Assembly (NCBI GenBank): GCA_933228895.1
Contig: OW121848.1
Span: 139,022,615 to 139,086,614, forward strand
From: Platycnemis pennipes
Taxonomy: Eukaryota; Arthropoda; Insecta; Odonata; Platycnemididae
DNA length: 64,000 bases
Direction of reading: 5' to 3'
In this document: piece after piece, positions 57,578-64,000 of the stretch
How the letters are laid out: every line of letters starts with the position of its first letter
Numbering within the stretch: the first letter of the stretch is position 1
Made by a program: the position numbers and the translations under genes
Notes under the pieces: model-generated
Told to the model about the DNA's origin: nothing
The model's input: only the letters and a program-made list of their open reading frames with translations
Databases searched by the model: none

Positions 57578-58493
57578 AATTTAATGAGTAATAAGAAAAT
57601 TAAAAAACGCCCTTGGCAGATCTACCTGGGCGCATTCCGTTCCATCCAAATATTTCTTTTCTTCAGGCATTGTATTTCTATTTGTTGTGTTGCTAAGAGG
57701 GGGGACTAACCGGTACCCTTGAAGCTGCGTTGATATTTTGGCTTCAGGTAGTATCAATGGAAGCTGAGTGAGAGTGGAGAAAAACTTGCCGTCGGCATTA
57801 TACTAATCTAAAAAAGGCTGACGTGGGTTCGCTGTCTGTCTCATTCCAACGACGGAATACTCTGCTCGAATTGTTCTCCGTACAGATCTCAAGTAAGGAT
57901 CGGGGGTCTACTGGTAAACCCTTGAATGAGACCTTCCCTTCTGATTTCCTTCTAACAACGACAAACGATTCAAAAGTCAGAGAAATGGACTATTGGTGAT
58001 GGTTAGCTTTAGCACATGTTTTAGTTTGTTATATAATGAGCCTGAAGTTGAAATACACAGGTGTTCAAACTTACTCTGTAACGGAACGATAATACAGCTC
58101 TTCCATAAGCCCTAAAACCACAGGTAATTTGAGTTCCTGACTTCGATACATACCATGATTTTTCACCCTATCATCCTCATATAAATTCTCTCATCATCAG
58201 TGGCCATCAGTAAATTGAGCCTTTATTGTGTTGTTCAGATTTTGGAGGTGTGGTTACATCTTTTGTTTGTTAAGGAAAATAAATTCGAGGGCATTAAATT
58301 ATTCTTCCTGTTTTTCATACAATTGTCTAGTACTTTTAAGCAATTCTTTACTTGTAAATGATACTTCTCTCAGGAAGGCACTGGATAACAAAATCTGTCA
58401 CCTCTGAGGCTTGATTTTCTGTACTACATTCTACGACGACTTCCGGGCAATCATTTATAGATCCTAAAAGTCACTCCCCGGCCTATTTCACTT
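57578..58493. other. no feature recognised
   Basis: Mixed composition, without notable open frames. Confidence 0.45.
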
Positions 58494-59128
58494 GGGGAGA
58501 TTTTTTTGGGCGTTACCGTGACAGGCCGAGCCAGGAGATTTAAAAAATGTCTCTCAACGTAATTTTTTTACCGGAAGACCTTTACAATGAATGAATGGAG
58601 TTTTTCTTGCTAACATTTTTCCCGCTTCGCGAAAACAATAAATAATATTAAACTTTTTGGGATCACGATTATACCGCAAGTAATGTAGCTGTGCTAACGA
58701 CACGCGCTCAGTAAATGGTACGCACAAAAATTACCACATGAAAAATTGTGACTGTGGTTCTCTAGCATTTAATATCAAATTCCTGGCAAAGCGATCTAAC
58801 ACGGCAATGTTCATTGACGTCTTATGGCCACATAGTATTCCAAATAGCGAGGAGTCATCCACATAAAACTCCGCGTTTCATATGGTAATGTTTGCGCGTA
58901 CCGTTTATTGAGCGCGTGTCGTTAGCACTCCTACATTACTTGCGGTATAATCGTGATCCCTAAAATTTTAATATCATTTATTTTTTGCGCGAAGTGGGAA
59001 AAATGTTAACAAGAAAAACTCCATTCATTCAATGTAAAGGTCTTCCGGTAAAAAATTACGTTGAGAGACATTTTTTAAATCTCCTGGCTCGGCCTGTCAC
59101 GACGGTAACGCCCGAAAAAATCTCCCCC
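58494..59128. mobile_element. 635-bp foldback element with arms of about 250 bp
   Basis: The left arm (58494 to about 58745) and right arm (about 58880-59128) are near-identical inverted copies: GGGGAGATTTTTTTGGGCGT, GACAGGCCGAGCCAGGAGAT, GATCACGATTATACCGCAAG and CTAACGACACGCGCTCA recur in reverse complement on the right. The unique centre of about 135 bp is non-coding. No clear target-site duplication was found. The element could form a very long hairpin. A minus-strand frame at 59056-59238 overlaps the right arm and is not supported as a gene. Confidence 0.9.
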
Positions 59129-60286
59129 ATATAACCAAGGACGAACGGAGTGCTCCCCACAAAGCGTATCCTTGGCCATCGCCTATCGCGACCTTCAACT
59201 GTCGCGAGTGACGCATTTTCACTCTCGCTATGATCCATCGATCATCGAAATAAGCGTGGGAGCCCGTGACAAGGGGAAGGATTCGGCTCGAACACTAAGG
59301 GAATGCTCTGTTGCTGCTGTTGCTCAGGTACGCAGCGAATCAAAATTTTGAATTTGGTATACTTATATGGAAATATAAATGTACCTTGCCATGCTATATA
59401 GTTACATAAAATGGAAAATGTTCTTTCAAGTTTTTGCCTCAACCGTGGTCACCCGAAAACGATAATTTTGATTGAAGACTTATATGGTTATTTAATGAAA
59501 GTGTAACCTCAAAGTAACTTGATGTAACTACAAAGTTACACCCCTGCATTACAAAGACTACCCCCAAAGACTCTTCCACCCCCGGAAGCAGTTGAGGGAT
59601 CACCGCCTCACCGCCTGACTGGATCTTAGGGTCGGACTCGAGTGACGCACAGCATTGAATTATTAGTAAGGACTACCCTTATATTAATGCTCTAGAAATT
59701 TTCACTAGTTCTCTTCCTATTAGCATCTAATTACTGAGAAAATCTTTCTATTTCTACAAAGCTCAGCGTTAGAGTAAAGACTATGGGCTGTTCCTTTCAG
59801 TTTATTCAGCGAGGTTTGTTGAAGATAGCTGCGATAATATCACTGTGAAGCACTAGAGGATGATTATCACAAACAGACGATGTATTGGGATATTGGATAA
59901 ACCTTTATTGAAAATTTGTGGCGGATTTCTTCTCTTGAGCTGAGAGAAATGTTCTTGTTATTGAATCAGATTGAAGGATAGTCTACATTAAAGAGAAACG
60001 TAGTTATTGCATATAGATTTTAAATACCTTGTTTTCATGCATACTATGAGACCGTAGTAGTTGTTATAGAAGCTATCCAGAAACGTAAATCGTAAGACCA
60101 AAAATATAGTCACATGCGTTTATTTTAAAATATTACGTAGCATACAATGTATACTGCGGCGGGCATAAGTGCTTCAAACAGATTCACTGCAGTGTATATG
60201 TTATTGTATGAACCCAGTTACTCCTTTTATTCGGACTGATTAACTTGAAAGCTACATTTATCAATTCCGAAATCATACAAGGATTG
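59129..60286. other. no feature recognised
   Basis: Mixed composition. A glutamine-repeat minus frame at 59242-59442 arises from a TTGCTGCTGTTGCT run. Confidence 0.45.
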
Positions 60287-60530
60287 GGGAGCGTGGTGAC
60301 TAGAGTAATAGCTTTCCAGCCCGTGAGTACGAGTTTGAATCCCGGCATTGGCTGTATTTTTCATTGGTGTTTCGGTCCCTTATTGACTGACATGTGAACA
60401 GCATTTAAAGCGCGTTTCTCCGCCCGTCGGATGGGAATTCAAACCGTGTACCCCTTGGCATCCTTCGTAAAAGGTAAACCAACGATGAAGTAGGGTTTTG
60501 CTCACCCTTTCTCTAAAAAACATCTCCAAC
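60287..60530 (+). repeat. tRNA-derived SINE with shared 3' body
   Basis: The head has GTGGTGACTAGAGTAATAGC (A-box region) and GAGTTTGAATCCCGG (B box, 60331-60345). The body contains GACTGACATGTGAACAGCAT, CTCCGCCCGTCGGATGGGAA, CCCCTTGGCATCCTTCGTAA and GGGTTTTGCTCACCCTTTC, corresponding in order to the SINE copies at 31540 and 49440. Confidence 0.65.
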
Positions 60531-60984
60531 CTCTGATTTCAACTTGCGGAGTGAGTTTCAGGGGCAGTGACAGGATTACAGTGCTTCAGGACAGGATTAG
60601 TGCTGCGGGTAGCAATGACGGCAATATACTCCAAAGATCGTCGTAGACTCTGGGGAGAGATGACGAGAACAGATTGGAGGTTTTTGATTGGGTTGGAAGT
60701 GATATTTTGGAGGAGTGTGGAAGGAGAACAACGGCTAGAAAACTATTACGAGCAATGAAGCATGGATTGTCGAGTGCTGGAGAAGTAAGAAGGCTGAAAA
60801 TGGAAATTAAGAGGTGGAGTTAATGTATAAGGCAAGCAACCATGGGCAATGGGGTGTTAAAGGCCGTTTTTTGGAATTGGAATAATAGATTAACTGAATA
60901 AGGAGGAGGAGAAATGAAATTTTGCATGGTGAAAGAAACTTAAGAAAATATAGTGATCTCAAGAAAACTGCAGAGCTTAGTGGC
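60531..60984. other. no gene recognised
   Basis: Plus-strand purine-rich DNA with an unrecognised frame at 60567-60758. It resembles coding composition (GAGAACAACGGCTAGAAAAC) but matches no family I can name. A decayed LINE is possible. Confidence 0.3.
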
Positions 60985-61145
60985 TGTTGCTGATGTAGGC
61001 TTTCGCGGAGTGGTGCAGTAGGCGCAACTAGGCTTTCCGGTTATCCTCCGTGACGTCTCGAAGATGAATCGACGCGGAAGACAACCCGAAAACCTAGCTG
61101 CCAAAACCAAAAGAGTCGGGACGCTCTACTAAAGCCTATAACATC
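60985..61145. mobile_element. foldback element, family A, second copy
   Basis: Imperfect arms: 60992-61052 (GATGTAGGCTTTCGCGGAGT, CTAGGCTTTCCGGTTATCCT, CCGTG) against 61071-61145 (CGCGGAAGACAACCCGAAAA, CCTAGC, AAAGCCTATAACATC). The order of words (GGCTTTCGCGG, then TTTCSGGTT, then CCGCG) is shared with 10991-11275. Confidence 0.7.
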
Positions 61146-62879
61146 CCGTGGAAGAATAATAATCCAACTGTGAGTAAATTTTTCATTCGTGATGACTCAT
61201 GCAATCGCGATGGTCCATCCTTGAAACCCTTCATGTTTTTGTGTCGGTTCAGACGCGATCGATCAGCAACGCGAAGCGATTTTCGATGACGAATCCGCTC
61301 GCGCCCGTGTTCGCGGAGTTCCAGAATGCGCATGGCCCATGGCATCCTCAGAAGGACGCGTGTCGATCTCCAGTGATGAATTGATGAGACGAAGTGCACA
61401 GGCTTGGTTGGGAGCGTAGCATAGAACCTTTCACTTAGCCTTCCATTCGTGTCGGTAATAAATTTTTCTCCTCTCTCTCTCCTTAGCTACCTGTGGCTCT
61501 TTTAGGGAGGAATTATCTCGTTCCATAGGGTGCCCCCCGAATCAATGCCAAAGCAATTATGCGCGCTATATAACGTGGGAACTCATGGAATATTTTGAGA
61601 CGCGGGCAGAATATTTATACCTTGCGGCCCAGTGTTTTAGAATCCATCCCGCGTCATGAAAGCCCATAGCGTGATGTTTTCCAGTGCATTTGCATGTAGT
61701 TCGAATAAGATATTTGCCCGAATGAATTCATGACACCCCATCGATGATGAAATAAATTTCTTAGCGCCAAAAAAAGATCTTATTCTTTGAATTTAATGCC
61801 AGAAAAAGCACATTATTCCTGCTTGCGAAATCGTGTGTAACGAATCTCATTGAATATTGTGCACACCCTAGGATCAAGGACGCCATCAACCTCCTCCGTC
61901 CTATGAGTAGATTGATTATAATGAATGTTAGAGCATCAAGTCTAACGGAAAATTGGAACTCGCAATGCTGAATAACCCAGGGTACATTTATCATCACCAC
62001 GCAACCTATTAAATGCATATAATAAGTACTTCAAGAATTGTAATAGATCTGTCATCATAATTAAAGAAAAATTTAATGCTGTTTAAAGCCCTCTGTAGAT
62101 TTATTCACGTCATGCATATAGTCTATGGCAACAGTATTACACATTTCGTATTATATGTCTCCATCTATGAGCTCTCGAATAAAGCTGAAAAATCAAGGCA
62201 GAAGTTATTATAATGCTAGGTTTTGGCTAACGCTGAAAACCGTCGATTAAATGCACAAGGGGAATTTTATGTATAATACAATAATATTGGTACAAAGTTC
62301 TTGGTCCAACTCCCGCTTCTGAAGATTTTAGTCCTGTGATACTTTTCTGTATGCTCTTTACTGTTTCAAGGTATTTCCTAAATATGGAAACGATAGCAGG
62401 AAGGGGATGGTATAATTCGCTTAACTGATTGGCGTGCAACCTGGAAAAATTATTTTATGACGCATACATCTCACCGAGGATTTGTGTTAGGCATATTTCA
62501 CCATTAAGTTACGCTGTCGGATCGGTGGGAATGGTAGTATGATAGATTAAGTAATACTCTTTGGTAGAATCCACCTCGATCGCAGTTGTAACATCCTTTT
62601 ATGTTAGTCCTGGTAATTTTTTTCTGGACAACATTTTCCACGTACAATTGGAATTAATGAAAACATAAAATTGGATCAGTTTCATATGCTTATTTTTTGC
62701 TTCAACTATCCATGCCTTTGACGTTCATTGCAGTATTAATTTTTGTGCCATTGCTTTCTGCCTATTTATTTAAAAAAATGTTTTTAAGATAAAAACCACC
62801 CAAACCGCTCATTAGTTAAATTTTGATCAGGTCCTGTTCTTCTCTCTTTGTACTTGACTTTCATCTGAGAAATCGTGAG
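61146..62879. other. no gene recognised
   Basis: A CpG-richer patch at 61230-61380 carries overlapping frames (61136-61399 minus, 61199-61384 plus). The rest is AT-rich, with unrecognised minus frames at 61761-62018 and 62227-62439. Confidence 0.45.
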
Positions 62880-63080
62880 TATTCATCATCACCAGTCATC
62901 AGTTGTAATATTGTTTTAACGCTTCTCTCCTCTCAAGTCTAACATTTTGAAATTCACATAAGTCTTTTCTTTTACATTCTACGTAACTTGCTCCATACAT
63001 CTCATACGAAGTTTTCCTTTTCCATTCTTCCCATTCACTTTTCCCTCGACGACTGTCTTCATCAGACATGCATTTCACAT
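62880..63080 (-). pseudogene. RTE-like LINE C-terminal fragment
   Basis: One minus-strand frame reads LMKTVVEGKVNGKNGKGKLR then MRCMEQVT, a stop, NVKEKTYVNFKMLDLRGEKR. This matches the end of the 47140-48275 copy (HDGLMKTIVEGK) and extends further into the C-terminus. The 3' tail ends in a TGATGATGAATA-like run at 62880. Truncated upstream at about 63080. Confidence 0.75.
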
Positions 63081-63789
63081 TGTTATCAAATGTTATTGTT
63101 CCTGTTCTAAAATATGTCAACCAACCAACTGACATACGAATTTTTCGCGGCACTGATTAGCTGAAGAATTTGTAAACAATGGCCTTTGAAGCCCCTAGGC
63201 GCGGGAACTATGTAAATTAGTTACAAAAATATCATTTTCGTGAAAAAATTCGTAGCTTTGTTTAACATTTCGCAATCATGCGACCTCACGCAAGGAATTC
63301 ATCATGTTTTGGGATCAAGATCTTTGATGCTAGGTAGGTGGAGTTCTTGCAACGACAGTTTAGAAACTGCGCGTGAAAAAATGGATTTTCGTGGAGGTAC
63401 CAAGGAAATCATGGAAGCTCCTACTGTAAGATTAGATGAGGTGATGACGAAGAAAGATTTAAGGGAAAGAAGATATCGTGACAGTTTTACACTGAGCATG
63501 TGGAGTGATTTTTTTTAAATGATGGTGAAAGTTAATCCAAAAGATGAATATGCTGAGTTGAATATTCTCTTTCCTACTTGATGGTAAAACTTATTATTTC
63601 AAGCAAAACACTTATTCATTCTTCATAGAAGTTGGCTGCCATCTTGAAAATTGAAAATTTCAAAAGAATACTGAAAATTAGGTGATTGTGACAAAGTCAT
63701 GCTTATGGGCTGAAGTTTATGAAGGGTGCAGGCTCAGTCGTAACAAGTCAACAATAATGCGGGGCACAGTTTTAAATATTTGGGTGGTG
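63081..63789. other. no gene recognised
   Basis: Opposite-strand frames (63240-63518 plus, 63302-63499 minus) overlap. The plus frame gives a charged product (...RLDEVMTKKDLRERRYRDSF) with no recognisable domain. Confidence 0.35.
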
Positions 63790-63890
63790 TTCATCTGCAT
63801 AATACCCTGAAAGTCACCGCAAGGGTGTGAGTCAGGACGTGAACCATAACCAGGCGTGTATTTTAAATCAGAGAAAAATAATTTTCACTT
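63790..63890 (-). repeat. CR1/Jockey-like LINE 3' tail, solo (variant subfamily)
   Basis: The reverse complement reads ACACGCCTGGTTATGGTTCA, CGTCCTGACTCACACCCTTG, CGGTGACTTTCAGGGTATTA and TGCAGATGAA, closest to the copy at 9627-9712. Confidence 0.65.
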
Positions 63891-64000
63891 ATCATCATCT
63901 AGGAATTCAATAATACTAGTTCATGCATGCACTACTTAAATGAAACTGAGAGGTATAATGCTACTACTCAGTCACGTAGCCAAGGGGGGGCCGCTTCTGT

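Noticed and set aside
60567..60830. RTE C-terminal relic
   Set aside because: Purine-rich, protein-like sequence, but I could not align any conserved RTE block to it.
61761..62018. LINE C-terminal relic on the plus strand (IEYCAHPRIKDAI)
   Set aside because: The similarity to the HLEYAASVWDP block is limited to a few residues and the following sequence does not fit.

Overview
This window reads as nuclear DNA from an animal with a large, repeat-rich, AT-rich genome, most likely an arthropod and probably an insect. The repeat content supports this: degenerate RTE-type and CR1/Jockey-type LINE copies, tRNA-derived SINEs, TTAA- and TA-flanked non-autonomous DNA transposons, foldback elements and several minisatellites. 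The species or order cannot be fixed from sequence alone. I see no bacterial operons, no CRISPR array, no rRNA and no intact tRNA gene. I found no complete host protein-coding gene. The longest open frames (110 to 211 codons) lie in GC-rich or low-complexity stretches or look like chance frames, and only a few short segments with good splice signals are plausible host exons. The window therefore looks intergenic or intronic.

Layout: 1-12 kb starts with a G-rich, quadruplex-prone island (340-960), followed by a decayed CR1/Jockey-like LINE 3' end (3740-4500), a 103-bp tandem duplication (7164-7369), a GC island (7440-7945) and a foldback element (10991-11275). 12-19 kb holds an RTE-like LINE endonuclease remnant (13560-14300) with its C-terminal end (14425-14495), a SINE head, a 0.7-kb degenerate minisatellite built on CCATTTCTGA (15225-15935) and two GC islands. 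19-29 kb is mostly unremarkable AT-rich DNA with GC islands at 21.5-21.8 and 26.7-27.1 kb and one small RTE scrap. 29-34 kb is dense in repeats: a 16-bp GC-rich minisatellite with a related inverted copy 1.4 kb away, two head-to-head CR1-like fragments, a third CR1-like fragment, a SINE tail, and a TA-flanked pogo-like element that carries a nested piggyBac-like MITE. 35-43 kb holds two more RTE C-terminal remnants, a clean 280-bp piggyBac-type MITE (36311-36590) and candidate exons. 44-53 kb holds a small foldback, a membrane-protein-like open frame, a microRNA-precursor-like hairpin, an internally deleted RTE copy on the minus strand (47140-48275), a SINE and a 40-bp perfect palindrome. 53-64 kb holds a 970-bp TA-flanked transposon with multiple subterminal repeats (54189-55158), a 635-bp foldback with arms of about 250 bp (58494-59128), more SINE heads and more LINE tails.

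The elements do not form a pathway. They record several transposon families: two LINE clades (RTE-like and CR1/Jockey-like), at least one SINE family, and non-autonomous DNA elements that would have needed transposases supplied from elsewhere. All coding remnants of the LINEs carry stops or frameshifts. No novel functional system is convincingly visible. The most interesting items are the multi-repeat transposon at 54.2 kb, the long foldback at 58.5 kb, the related foldback elements at 11.0 and 61.0 kb, and the small hairpins at 5.16 and 46.6 kb.
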